Part shown: positions 9,304 to 21,900 of the stretch, in pieces | Layout of the letters: each line of letters opens with the position of its first letter | How positions within the stretch are numbered: the first letter of the stretch is position 1 | Assembly: GCA_028641055.1 (NCBI GenBank) | Contig: CM054062.1 | Location: 187,239,958-187,303,957, forward strand | Source: Alopecurus myosuroides | Lineage: Eukaryota > Streptophyta > Magnoliopsida > Poales > Poaceae | Direction of reading: 5' to 3' | Length of the DNA: 64,000 bases | Translations under genes and position numbers: made by a program | The notes under the pieces: generated by a model | What the model was told of the DNA's origin: nothing | Database searches by the model: none | The model's input: the letters and a program-made list of their open reading frames with translations, nothing else

Positions 9304-12300
9304 TGTCGCACCCTGATTTCTAGGGGATACTCACCGTACGAACTGGATAGCAGATGCTTGGATTATGGGGCATAACTGCTCCCACGTCCCAGCTTCCTGG
9401 TAGGCCTGCGCTTATGCGCGACAACACAAGCCCTGCTATTCCATCGTCGATGTAAACTATCCACTAGAGATCAAAGGCACTACTGTCGACGTACTTCATA
9501 CCAACCACACATGGTACGTCAACAGCTTTGAACGAAGGATATCACAACAGATCTCTACGACACAAAAGATTGAAATAAGGTGCAAATAGCTCTCATTAGA
9601 GCAGAGATAGCAAATACAATCATTCAGAGGGCACATGCCCCAACAATTCATCATTACATCACAGCGGAAGCATTCAACATGTCTGAGTACAGACAAGAAC
9701 CAAATAGGCCTAAGAGGCCGAAAACGAAAAGACGGAGCCCATCCACGAAGTCTCGGATCCTGCCCGGGTCCGCTATCTACTCGTCAGCAGTCTTGTCATA
9801 CTCCACGTAGTAGCCACCATGTAGATCCTCGGAAACGTAGGTCTGCGGAAACCACAGCCCCAAAGGGGTCAGTACATAAACGTACTGGCAAGCAAGACTC
9901 ACAATTCACCAAAGTGTAACCTGTCAACACCAAGCACAGATGCCTTGGGTTCAACGGAAGGAAAGGGATATACAAGATGCTGCAACTGGCTGCGCTAACC
10001 AACTACAGAGATTCCACCACTTCCGGCTAACAGAAAGGAGATAAGATCGAGGATTGTAACCAACTGAAAGATAACTTCAAACAAACCCATCCTGGATCTC
10101 GCCCCTTATCCAAAGAAGCAATCCGAGGATAACTCACACAGTTGTATTACAGGTGAATCAAATTATTGTGTCATCAACCTATTACTAGTCAAGTTGTTAA
10201 TCATTGGGTGTAAGGTTGTTAAACATTAGGTTTAAGTTGTCCTGAGTACTTGTTAGCCAGTACTTTCACCAAGTAATCCATAACCGCGGAAAACACGGCT
10301 TCTCGAGAAGGTTATCCCTGCAGGGTTGCACCAATTTGGCCGTACACGCATGAATAACCCGCCAGATGGGAAGCTAACCCACCAAGCGAGGCACCCAACA
10401 CAACTCAACTCTTCTCCGCATCAAGCCCAAAGAACCTTGGGCGCACGGCTAATCGAGCCCAGAAGAAAATGGACCCTCATAGCACTCTAAGAACGTGTCC
10501 CCCTATATGCCGACTACAAAAGTTCCACCCTGGCCTGGGCTCGCAAAAACATGCATGCGGCAAATGGAAAACACGAACTAAATGAGGCGATTTGGACGAG
10601 ATGCGAATCGAATCAAATTGAGGGGGGCGCCCATACTCGCTTCCCACATGCGGTTAGTGCGCTCATCATGGATCAGTAGACAAGACCCTTTTTCCTATTA
10701 GGGTCGACACTAGCAGGCCTCAAAACCACACAGGGCCTCCTGCCGGTGCCTTATCATCAAGTTTATTATTGATAATAACATTAGCATGATTGATTGATTA
10801 AACATCGAGCCCCCACAACGTAATAGAAATAGTAACAGAAAGTAACGGGTAACAGACTCGAGCAAAAGCAACCTAAGCATGCTAGGTAAGACTAGGGAAA
10901 CAAGCAAGGGGTTTTAGGTATGGAGGGGAGGCAATATCAGGGTTAAAAGGATTCATGTGATAGGTTCGTAACAGAAACAACTACTACTAAGGCTAGCAGA
11001 AAAGGAACAACGGAAAGTATCGGTAACCATTGTTGAAAGGAACACAGTGGTTCATGTGAGTGATAACTTGCCTGCAAAACCCAGTAGCCTGGTACTGAGC
11101 TAACTCCTTAGAAGGGATGTCGTAAGTATCGTCGGTCTCAACGTCGTCGTGTATCCGAGAAGAAGCAAACAAACAATGCAGAAAGATAAACAATCAATAT
11201 AATGGCATAGGTGCACAAACATGGGATGATGCATGTCATGTTAATAGATGCATCAAAATAAACTACTTGACAAGATAACACAATTTAATTGGACCCATAT
11301 GCAATTGGATTGCATATGGAAAAGATCCATTGAAATAAGTGGAAACAAATGATTTACAATTAATTATTATGTGAGAGTTGTTAGCATGATGCATGCATGA
11401 TGATAACAACAAAATAACAACAAATAATAATGATAGATGCAAGTGAACAAGGATTGGAACAAGTTTTGGAAAGCATTGATTTAAGTTTGGAAAGTTTGGT
11501 TACTTAAAACATGTCACACAAGTAATTGTTGTTTTCAACAAGTTAAAGTGTTCAAAACAAGTAACAAAGTTTATATTTGAAAAGGTTATGCTTTTATGGT
11601 TTGAAAACATATTTTATATGTCCCAAAAGAATTTGACTTGATCAAGTTATGAATTTAGCAATATTAAATGATTTAAACAAGGTTTAAATCATTTAACCAA
11701 TTTTAATTATTCAAAACATGAAACAAATTTTATATTTGGAAAGGTGGTTTAATTTTGCATGGAAAACATATTTCATTTGTGGAAATTGGATTTAAAATGA
11801 GCAAGTTATTATTTTGGCAATTTTAAATGCAATAATTAAGAAACAGTTGTTTTCAGCAATTTAAATTATTCAAAACAGCAAACAAAATTTATATTTGAAA
11901 AGAACATCAAATTTTAGTTGGACTACATGTTTCAAATATTGAAATTGGAATTAGGATGAATTTATTATGAATTAAACAATCTTAAACAGGTTTTAAATGA
12001 GTTTAAAACAAGTTTGAATTTAATTGAAGTTTTATTTGTTCAAAACATGAATTCAAACTCACATTTGAAAAGTTCACACTTTGATGGTTTGAAAACATAT
12101 TTTGCATGTTCAAAATATTTTATTTTGAGCAAGTTATGATCTTTATCAAATTTAAATGAATTAAACAAGTATTAAATTATTTAGGCAATTTAAATTACTC
12201 AAACCAGGAAAAAAATTTATATTTGAATAGGGTATTCAAAATGGTATGAAAAACATATTTTATTTGTATTTATTGAATTAATAAATAATTAGTTATTGAT

Positions 12301-14392
12301 TTTAGAAATTAGCATTTGAAATATTTGAGTTTGAATTTTAAATGCATTTGTAATTGTCAAAACAGTACACAAATAAGTTATTTGGAAAGATTATTAAATT
12401 TGGAGCAATAAACATATAAAGTTTTTATTTATTGGAATTATGGATTAAAAGATATTAAGGTTTGAAGTTTTGGTATTAATTCTCTTTTTTAAAAGAGTTT
12501 GGAATTTCAGAAAAAATGCGCAGAAATGTTTTGATACCGTGCTGTTAGCCAGCCCCAGCCACTGCAGCGTGGGCCTGGGGGGTCAGCGTGGCACGCTGCG
12601 CTGGCGTGGAAGTGAGTGGCTGACAGGGGGCCCGCCCTGTCAGCGTGGAGGAGAAAAAAGTGGGATTTATCCCAGGGGCGAGCCAGGACTCGAACCTGGT
12701 ACCCCTCGAGTGCGTTCGCTGTGCCTGAACCAGTTGGGCTGAGCCGCGTTTGTTGTCAGTTAACAACACGCAGCGAGGTTGAGGTGTTGCTCGTTTCTGA
12801 ACTTAACTGACGACGAAACCTTGCCTGCACCTGACGGCGACAGACAGCGGCGGAGGGACAACGATGGCTACCGGCGACGAGGTCACGAACGGGCGGTGCT
12901 GAGCAGATGGATATGTGCGCAAAGGTTAGGGGAATAAGTTCGTGTAAGTGGACTGCTCGTGGCCGTTTTGTAGCGAGCTCGCGGTGACCATGGTGGCACG
13001 GTGGGGAGCACCGCCGGCGATTCAGAAATAGCATCGTGCAATCAAGAAACGAAGGAAGGTTTCAGGGGGGGGATCGGTGCGGTGGCTCACCGGGAGCTTG
13101 TCGGAGGCGAGAGGGAGCCTGTACGCAGACGGTGGCGACGGTGCGTCGAGGAGGTTCAGTTCAGCAGCGGCGGCGATGATCTCGTCGTCGTCGAACACGG
13201 TCCCCTGGACCCTGCTGCGGTTGTCGGAGAGGAAGTAGAGGTTCACGCGGTGTCGATGGTGGTCTCCGAGTGGACGATGGAGGTCCCTGGCGTCCTGTCA
13301 CCGGCGAGCACCTCCGCAATTCTTCCACCCCCGAACTCCGGCAAGAAATTGGCAATGTAGAAGGAGGGGAAAAGATGGCTGGCGGCGGTAGAAGGGGGAC
13401 AGGGACCTAGGCTAGGGTTTGGTGGGGATTAGGGGGTAGATATAGGCATGGAGGAGCAGGTGGAGCTCGGGTGGTTGACAGCTGACGTTAGGTGACGTCA
13501 GCTGTACGGAGCTTGAAGAAAAGGCCAACAGGCCTGCGCGCTGTGGTGTTGCTGGGGTGGTGGGCTGGGCTTGGCCCAGTCTGCCTCTCCCCCCAGCCGT
13601 TCCTTTTTAAATAATTGTTCTGTTTTTTTTTTGCAGAAAAGGATTTGGAAGAAAAGGAGATATTTTAGGTTAGTAAAATTGTAGGAAAAATTAGGTTAAG
13701 CTAATTAGATTAAAAGAAAACACGGCCAAGTTTTGTTTTACAGAAAGTTTGAAAATAAATTGCTGTTTGGGATTTAAACCAAATTTGAGTGTTTTTGAGT
13801 ATTAAAAGGATTATTAAAACCCACACTTTAAAAAGGTGACCCAAAATGATTTAATTTGACTAAAATTAGTTGAGTGGCTTGTTAATGTTTATAAATTCAA
13901 AGATGGTTCTGTTTGAAACACATTTGGTTTGAATTTGAGCAATTTAGAAATTAATAGATTAATATTGAAAACAAGGATTTTAATAGGGTGAACCCTATTG
14001 ATTAAAGTGATTAAAATGAGTTTGATTGTTTTGGAGATTTGTTATAAACTCAAGTTGATTGTTGTTTTAAAGATTTGATTTGAATTTGAAATGATTTGGA
14101 ATTAATTGATTGAATTAATTGTTTGATTAAAACCAACAATTTAATAAGTGATCAACATGGAATAAAATGGAACAATTTGGTTGTTTTAATTTGTTATTTT
14201 TATTCCAAAAGTTGTAACAGAACAAGTATGAAAACAAAGCAGTTGAAATTGTTTGATTTTCATTGTGAAAACAAAGAATAACAGATGCAAAACAAAAGAA
14301 ACAAATGCAACAATATGATGACATGATGCAATACTTTAATAACAAGAAATCAAACATTCTAAATGGTAGGTTTTCATACTTGGGCTGTTACA
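9304..14392 (-). repeat. 5' LTR of the LARD-like element (5,089 bp)
   Basis: This is the partner of 3112-8410 with the same termini. It carries the same ~159-bp repeats (11570-12430), tRNA-like arm (12683-12699) and exon-like segment (13040-13360). The 203-bp unit is single here. It would hold the promoter for the element, on the minus strand; I cannot place a transcription start with confidence. Confidence 0.93.
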
Positions 14393-14397
14393 TCATG
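14393..14397. repeat. Target-site duplication TCATG, right copy
   Basis: This matches 3107-3111. The Tat-A coding sequence resumes at 14398 with ASTHVAYLKMK in the frame that ended KFM at 3111. Confidence 0.95.
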
Positions 14398-14715
14398 GCC
14401 TCCACTCATGTTGCATATCTGAAGATGAAGATCCCTGGTCCCAATGGCATAATTACTATCTCTGGTGATTACAAGAAGTCCATGGAGTGTGCCTCTGCTG
14501 GTTCCCAGTTGGCGGAGTCGATGGTGATTGCTGCCGAGAAGAAGAAGATGTATGAAGTGGTGGCCATGGCGCAATCCGCGCAAGCTGGCGCGCAGGGCGT
14601 GCCAAGTACCCAACACGGGACCGCGTTCCAGGCATCTCAGGAAACCAAGAAGGTCCAGGTCGACCCCGAGTTCCCCGACCGCGTAGCCATCATTGGCTCC
14701 GGGTTGGCGGAGAAA

Positions 14716-14718
14716 TAG
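14716..14718 (+). other. In-frame amber codon between protease and RT
   Basis: The context is AAA TAG GAA AGC GAG. The same codon in the same context occurs in Tat-C at 32774-32776 (AAA TAG GAA AGC GCG). Related Tat elements usually have Gln here. It is either a conserved readthrough stop or a repeated CAG-to-TAG decay. Confidence 0.6.
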
Positions 14719-16693
14719 GAAAGCGAGCTCATCCACTTCCTCCGTGAGAATCGGGACGTGTTCGCCTGGTCCAATGAAGATCTACCAGGAGTCCCGAGGG
14801 AGTTGGTTGAGCACTCATTACATGTGCGTCCTGACGCCAGGCCAGTGAAGCAGGCTATGCGCCGCTTCGGAGATGAGAGAAGGAAAGCCATTGGCGACCA
14901 GATCACTAAGTTGCTAATAAGCAATTTCATCATGGAGGTGCTGCATCCGGATTGGCTAGCCAACCCGGTCATGGTCGAGAAGAAGAAGGAGGATCCCAAG
15001 GCTGCCACTGCATGGCGCATGTGTGTCGACTACACCGACTTGAACAAGGCATGCCCTAAGGATCCCTTCCCGCTACCTCGCATCGATCAGGTGATCGATT
15101 CCACTGCTGGTTGTGAACTGCTGTCTTTCATAGATGCCTACTCTGGTTTTCACCAGATTGCGCTCAACCCTACTGATCAAATAAAGACTGCTTTCATTAC
15201 CCCGTACGGGGCTTATTGCTATCGTGTCATGTGTTTTGGCTTGAGGAATGCGGGTGCAACCTATCAGAGATGCATGCAGAAATGCTTGCACGACCAGCTC
15301 GGCAAGAATGTGCAGGTGTACGTAGATGACATTGTCATCAAAACGAATAAAACACATACTCTGCTTGCCGACCTAGAGGAAACCTTTGCTAACCTACGCA
15401 AGTACAAAATGAAGCTGAATCCGAGTAAATGCACCTTTGGTGTCCCGGCTGGCAAGCTACTCGGCTTCCTGGTATCTAGTCGGGGCATTGGAGCCAATCC
15501 TTCAAAGATAAAAGCTATTGAGAGCATGTCTTTGCCGAGATCCCTGAAGGATGTACAGAAGTTCACTGGTTGCTTGGCATCTCTGAGCCGTTTTCTGGGC
15601 CGAATGGGCAAGAAGGCCCTGCCTCTGTACCAGCTGATGAAGAAAAGTGACAAGTTTGTCTGGACTCCGCAAGCGGATGTGGCATTCAACGAGCTGAAAG
15701 CAATGCTGGCTAGCGCTCCCATCTTGGCTAGTCCGCTACCCAAGGAGCCAATGCTGCTGTACATTGCTGCCACTAACCGGGTAGTCAGTGTGGTGATTGT
15801 GGTGGAGCGAGAAGAAGAAGGCAAGAGTGTGCAGCGCCCAGTGTACTATCTCAGTGAAGTGCTGTCTAGCTCCAAGCAAAACTACCCGCATTACCAGAAG
15901 ATGACCTACGGCGTGTACCTGGGCGCCAAGAAGCTAAAGCATTACTTCCAAGAGCATCCTATCACGTTTGTGAGCTCTGCGCCCATCTCGGATATCATGG
16001 GCAACAAGGAGGCGAGTGGCAGAGTAGCCAAGTGGGCAATCGAGCTGGCCGCGTATGCACCCGCATACGCGAGAAGAGAAGCTATCAAGTCTCAGATTCT
16101 GGCGGAGTTTCTGGTGGATTGGGCCGAGGTGCAGTATGAACCTCCTGCTCCAGTTTCTAATTACTGGAAGATGCACTTTGATGGCTCGAAGGTGAAGGAA
16201 GGCCTTGGTGCTGGCGTGGTGCTTACGTCACCCAAGCGAGATCAACTCAAGTATGTGCTACAGATTCATTTCAAGGCGTCCAACAACGTAGCAGAGTACG
16301 AGGCAGTGGTGCATGGTTTGCGAGTAGCCAAGGAGGTTGGCGTGCAGCGTATTATATGCTATGGCGATTCAGATCTGGTGGTGCAGCAAGTCTCTGGCAC
16401 CTGGGATGCTCTAGATGCCAACATGGCATCATATCGCTTCCTGGTGCAATCTATGACTGGGTTCTTCGAAGGCTGCGAGTTCCAGCACATTCACCGAGCA
16501 GAGAACGAAGCGGCAGATGAGCTGTCCAAGTTGGGATCTTCTCGGCAATCCATCCCGGCGGGAGTTGCCTTGGAGCACTTGAGGAAGCCATCCATCAAGC
16601 CCTCTCCCAACTCGGAGTCCATATTTGTTCCTTCTCTGCCAAGTGAGGAATCTGATCCCATGGAAATTAACTGGGAGAATGCTACAGGAAACC

Positions 16694-16903
16694 CGGGGAC
16701 TGCTGCTCCTGACTCGGGGACTGCCGTCCTCTACTCGGGGACTGCCATTCCCTACTCGGGGACTGCCATTCCCTACTCGGGGACTGCCACTCCCTACTCG
16801 GGGACTGCCACTCCCTACTCGGGGACTGCCACTCCTTACTCGGGGACTGCCACTCCATACTCGGGGACTGTTGTCCTTAACCCGGGGACTGTCGCATTCA
16901 TTG
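16694..16903 (+). repeat. Ten 21-bp tandem repeats in pol
   Basis: CGGGGACT recurs at 16694, 16715, 16736, 16757, 16778, 16799, 16820, 16841, 16862 and 16883, an exact 21-bp period. The unit encodes SGTATPY, a flexible seven-residue repeat linking the second RNase H to integrase. The DNA core CGGGGACTG is the same as the polypurine tract before the 3' LTR (24835-24844). Confidence 0.95.
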
Positions 16904-18291
16904 AGGAAGTCCTTGCCAATCGATCTGGGCTCCAGAGAAGTGCTCCCAACCCTAAAGAGCAACCAGAGGTGCATGTCCCAATGGAAGTGGACGAACCAGT
17001 GTTTCCCACACGGGAGACACCGAGTTGGGCCATGCCCATATTATCCTTTCTAAGGGACGGTACTCTGCCAGAAGATGAGGTGGCCGCAAGACAGATTCAG
17101 AGAAGATCCAAGGGCTATACCATATTCCGAGATGTGCTGCACAAAAGAAGTGCCACCGGCGTGCTGCAACGTTGTGTGGACCCAGAAGAAGGAGGAGAGA
17201 TTCTGGTAGAGATACACCAAGGAGAATGCGGGCACCACGCCTCTTCTCGGGCATTGGTCAAGAAAGCTTTTCGGCATGGCTTCTACTGGCTCACAGCCCT
17301 GCAGCAAGCTGAAGATATCGTGAGGAAGTGCAATGGCTGCCAGATGTTCGCGAGTAAGATTCACATGCCTGCTTCCGAGTTGAAAACCATTCCTATCACT
17401 TGGCCATTTGCTCTTTGGTGTTTGGACATGGTCGGACCCTTCCAGCCGGCTAGAGGCAACATGACTCACATCCTGGTTATGGTGGACAAATTCACCAAGT
17501 GGATCGAAGTGAAGCCTATTCGGAAGTGCGATGGGGCCACAGCTGTGAAATTCTTGAAGGATGTGATCCTGAGATATGGCTACCCGCACAGCATCATCAC
17601 CGACAACGGCACAAACTTCGCAGAGGGGGCAATGGTGCGGTTCTGCAGAGATAAGCACATCTGACTAGATGTAGCGTCTGTTGCGCATCCAGCCTCCAAT
17701 GGACAAGTGGAAAGAGCAAACGGCATGGTACTAGCAGGCATAAAGCCAAGGCTGATTGAGCCACTGCTGAAAACACCTGGGTGTTGGCTAGACGAGTTGA
17801 CAGCGGTGTTGTGGAGTCTAAGGACTACCCCTAACCGGTCAACCGGCTACACACCATTCTTCTTGGTATACGGGGCCGAGGCCGTGTTGCCAATAGACTT
17901 AGAGCATGACTCCCCCCGAGTAACCCTCTACACTGAGGTGGAGGCGAGAGAAGCTCGAGAAGACGACGTTGACCTGCTTGAAGAAGCAAGAGAGCTGACT
18001 CTGTCACGTTCGGCTATCTACCAGCAAAACCTGCGGCGTTATCATAGCCGAAAGGTGAACCCAAGGGTTTTCCGAGAAGGAGACATGGTCCTTAGGCTTG
18101 TGCAGCGCACAGCCGGGATGCACAAGTTGTCTCCTCCATGGGAAGGGCCCTTCATTGTGAGCAAAGCGCTGCACAACGATGCATATTATCTTGTAGATGC
18201 GCGCCCACCACAGGCGAACAGGGCAGATAAAGCTGGAGAGGAATCTAAGCGTCTCTGGAATATAGCTCTACTTCGTCGTTTTCATTCATGA

Positions 18292-18956
18292 GCAAAGATG
18301 TGTATGTACCCTCTTATCCGAGTTGAAATTCTATTCTGCAATCTGAAATTGAACTCGGGGACTGCCCTCGTCCAAAACTGCTCTAAGTGTTTCTACTCGG
18401 CTTTACCTTTTGCCTATTCGGTTGCTCTACTTCAAAATTCAAAGGTACATTGAGTACTGTGTTTAAACCTACATGCCAACTCTTCGACTTTGCTGATGTC
18501 CGAAACCCGGCTTCATGGCAAGCAAGAGAACAAGCAAAAGGTCCAGGAGCACAAGAAAAATTACTAAGGAAAGGAAGAGTGCAGGAACCGAGTAGGGTGC
18601 TTTTACTACTGTTCTTTGTCTTACCTTTTCGGCTAAGTGGTGGGCTGCGTTACTATGATTGTTTCTAAGCGGCTAAGTATTTGCAGCTCTGCTCTTTAAC
18701 TCTTGTGACTCGAATACCAAAAAAGCAACAAGTTGCGGGTAGAGCTGAGACGAAAAGAGAGAGTGAATAAGAAATGCAACTCGGGGACTCGCATGATAAC
18801 GCAATCCGGCATCGAGCCCAGGCTGAATAAACTGATTAAGTCGAAAACAACAAGTGGGAATAAAAATGAGTAGCAACGGCATAAATAGTCTGATACATTT
18901 GCACCCGGCATCCCGGGGATCTGATAAGTGTTTAAGGAATAAGCTGCAGGATAAAC
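18292..18956. other. Intergenic region between convergent pol and antisense gene
   Basis: These 665 bp hold the 3' untranslated part of the sense polyprotein and the downstream flank of the antisense gene. They include further CGGGGACT motifs (18356 and 18782). No reading frame in it looks real. Transcripts from both sides would converge here and could form double-stranded RNA if they read through; that is an inference. Confidence 0.6.
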
Positions 18957-21900
18957 TCAGGTCGACGTGGTGTTCTCGGTGCTGGCCTTGGTTGTTTCAT
19001 CTTCAGTAGTGGCATTGGTTGTGTCCGCTTCCGGGCTGGCGTCGACAGTCTTCGCGGCTTCGTCCTCGGCGCTGGCATTGGTCGCGTCCGCCTCTGCGCT
19101 GGCATCAACAAGCTTCGCTGCTTCGTCCTCGGCGTCGGGCTCGGTGGCTACCTGGTCTGAAGTGGCCGTGGCCACTAAAACGGGCGTTGTCGCGGAGGTG
19201 GAGCCGGTGGCTTGGGCGCGAAGGTTGACGGTGTCGTCGAGGGCAGCTCCTGACGAGGTGCCGAACTCGAGCGCGGCGGTGTCGATGGACATCTTCTCGC
19301 CCTCCTCCTCCTCGTCGCTACCCGCAATGACCGCAGCTTTCCCCTTCCCGGCCTTGACACCAGGAGACTCGAAGCAGCTCAAGTCCAAATCGTCCAAGTC
19401 CGTCTCCTCATCTTCGCCTTCCTCCTCGTCCTCCTCCATCTCCGTGTCGGGCTCAGTAAGGCCGTCGATGAAGGTCGCAGTGTCAGCATACTGAGCGACC
19501 TCGTGAGCGACCAACTGGCGGATAGCCACGCAATCGGGGTCCTTCTCCCACTTGGAGTCCTGGCGCATCTCGCGGATAATCTGCATATTGAGGTTTTCGT
19601 ACCAAGTGGTGATGAAGAGCAGCATCATGTCTGCACCCGCCCGAGCTCCCGAGGCGCGCCATTTCTTCAGTTCGGCCTTCACGCCGCACAGCTTCAGGGC
19701 CAGCCCGTGGATGGTCGTTGGCGCGTCGTCCTGGGGCCAGAAGAGACCGTGGAGCTGGAAGCCAACGCGCACCAGATCGGTGCCCACGCCGGCTAGGCGC
19801 TGGAATTGCCCTTGCATGACCAGGATACTCTCTTCAATTTCTCCTCGGGTGTCCATGGGCTCGCCCTTCTCAGCGCGTGCTGCTCGGGCCTTGGCCAGGG
19901 CAGGCGCGCAAGAAGACACGATATCAGGGAAAACTTCTGCAAAATCTATGAGAGAAGATCAGAAACGAGAAACAGAGAAGAAAGGTGCAGCCGAGTAGCA
20001 GAGAAGCAGAGAAAAGGGAGCACTTACTGTTCAAGTCATAGCGCAGCCCTTGCAGCAGGTTCTTCCAAGTTTCCTCGTTGGCTAGATGTTTATCTTCGAT
20101 CAAGCGGAGCTCCTCTAGCTGAGTGAAGAGCCCAGCATTGCTCTTCTTCAGCACCTCGCACTCCTGTTCGAGGGTTCTCTCCCTGGCCTTGGCTGTTGCT
20201 TCGTTCTTCTCCTTCTCGGCAAGCAGCTCCTTCTTCTCGGCTGCTAAGTCTAGGGCATCCTGAAGTGCAGTGCGCAGCTGGAGTTGGAGCTTCTCCATCT
20301 CGGTAGCATGTTCCTTCTGCAGCGCGACAGATTGGCTTGATAATTGCTGTTGCACCTCAGCAGGCTTGAGGCAGTCTTGATGTTCCTCGACAATTTTTTT
20401 ATGATCTTCTGAGAAAAGCAAAGCACGATCAACAGAGTAGCGAAGAAAGGAATACAGAGACAAGCCGAGAAGACGGCAACGTACCTTCCAATCTCTTGAT
20501 GGTGGCCTGGCCATTCTCGACGAAGGCACGGCAGTTCTCGTGCTCGTCAGACAGGGCCTTCAACTTCCCTGCAGGGTAAAATTAGTTAGCGCAAAAAGCA
20601 AAAGCGGGCGTAATCACCAAACGCAAGAACCGTGCAGCTAGAAGCGTACCTTCAACTTCAGAAAGCCTCAGGGTGCTGTTCATCACTTCCTTATCAGCTT
20701 CCTCGGCGGCTATATTCTCTTTTTCCAAGGCGGCAATGCGTCTCTTGGCAACAGCGTGATTCCAGAGTAGCCAACGATGCAAGTCGGTCCGCTTCAGTAC
20801 GCTATTCTGAGAAGCAGAAGAAAAAAGAGTCAGGCAAAGTAGTAGAGATTCAACCCGAAAATGCGGCTACTCGGGAGAGTATCCGCCTACTCGGCCAGAA
20901 TCTCGGGGACTGGGTGATGGATAAGGAAAAGAAGAAGAGTAGAAGAAAAGTGAAAATGCAACTCGGAGAGGATGAGTAGAAACTTACCGCGTAGGATTGC
21001 TCCAGGTCTTCGGCGTTCTTGCGGTGGACAAACATCTTGGCGGCAAGCGTAGCAGAGGTGGATGAGACAGTCATGGGTTTGTAACCCAGGTCTACCTTGT
21101 TCCAGTCGACACGCATATGGTCTATGTCGCCCAGATCCGTGCCGTTCCAGTTCGTGTTGCCAAGGACCTTGCTGTCCCACTTGGCATCGATGAAGCCGAC
21201 CAGATCCAGTACTTGCTCAAGGCCCTGGGACGTTACTGCCTGGTCCTGAACCCCACGTGAAGAAATGGAGAGGGATTTGTCTTGATTTGGAGCTGGGGGT
21301 CTGGAGTCCACTGCCACGGCCTTCAGCCCTTTCTGAAGAGCAAGTTTCTGTTCCTTGGAGGTGAAGCCAACCTGGTGCTGCTGGCTAACCTTCACCATGT
21401 AAGGGGGGTAGCCGGGCTGATCCGAGATGGTGGATGCAGCAGCGGCGACAGCAGCCGCGCCAGGATCGCGGGTAGCCAGTTGACTGGACTGGACAGTTGA
21501 TGTTGGCGGCGGCATCTCGGCAGCCCGCTTCTTAGCTTTCTCCTTCTGAGCAGTTGGCTTCTCGGCAATTGGTTTCTCATTTTTCTTCTTCTCGGTATTC
21601 TTCTTCTCGGCGGCCTTCTTCTCGGCGGCCTCCTTTTCTGCAGCATCCTGAGCGTCCTTCCTTGTAACCGGCCTGGCCGGAGGGCTGGCTGCAGCCTTGG
21701 TTGTCTGCACCAAGGAGGAATCTGGCTGGGCGCTACCTTGATCTGTTGGTGGCGCCAGGGGCGCGCTATCCGGTGCGGCATCCGGCTGGGCGCTACCCCG
21801 CGCGGCGACTGGTTGCGCGTCGCTCAGAGGGTACTGCCCAGTCGCGTCTTCTACCCGCTGCTCGGCAGAGGGATCTGGCGGTGAGGCGTCCATTGCCTCC

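Larger units (their letters stand above)
3112..14392 (-). mobile_element. LARD-like non-autonomous chromovirus derivative with 5-kb LTRs
   Basis: On the minus strand the order is 5' LTR (14392-9304), primer-binding site, 893 bp internal DNA, polypurine tract, 3' LTR (8410-3112). The LTRs begin TGTAACAGCCC and end GGGTGCGACA. The internal part keeps only a degenerate protease and an integrase C-terminal motif. RT, RNase H and the integrase core are gone, so the element must have been mobilised in trans. The two LTRs differ by scattered substitutions and one 203-bp duplication, so the insertion is relatively young. Large LTRs around a coding-poor core match the LARD class of grass elements. The chromovirus (Tekay-like) origin is inferred from the residual motifs. 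Confidence 0.9.
14398..18291 (+). pseudogene. pol: Tat-A pol: RT, RNase H, archaeal-type RNase H, integrase (two in-frame stops)
   Basis: One frame runs from 14398 to TGA at 18289-18291 with two internal stops: TAG at 14716 and TGA at 17662. RT carries MCVDYTDLNKACPKDPFPLP (about 15019) and the YVDDIVI catalytic box (about 15318). The first RNase H follows. The second RNase H starts at MHFDGSK (about 16171) and keeps all four acidic residues (DGSK, EYEA, GDSDLV, AADEL). Integrase has an HHCC zinc finger (GHHA, then CNGC), the first two catalytic acids (LDMVGPF, TDNGTNF) and, after the TGA, the Glu in NGQVERAN. The TGA replaces an Arg codon (CGA in related elements), a CpG-type decay. The TAG is discussed separately. 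The integrase C-terminus runs to HDSPRV and beyond. Confidence 0.9.

Noticed and set aside
14305..14397. Apparent N-terminal extension of the Tat-A pol frame
   Set aside because: These codons lie in the inserted LTR and its target duplication; the coding sequence really continues from 3111.
16429..16974. Minus-strand frame over the 21-bp repeats in pol
   Set aside because: A 21-bp period keeps all frames open; it is a shadow of the sense repeat.
19503..19998. Plus-strand frames opposite exon 8 of the antisense gene
   Set aside because: Shadows of the GC-rich coding exon on the other strand with no family features.
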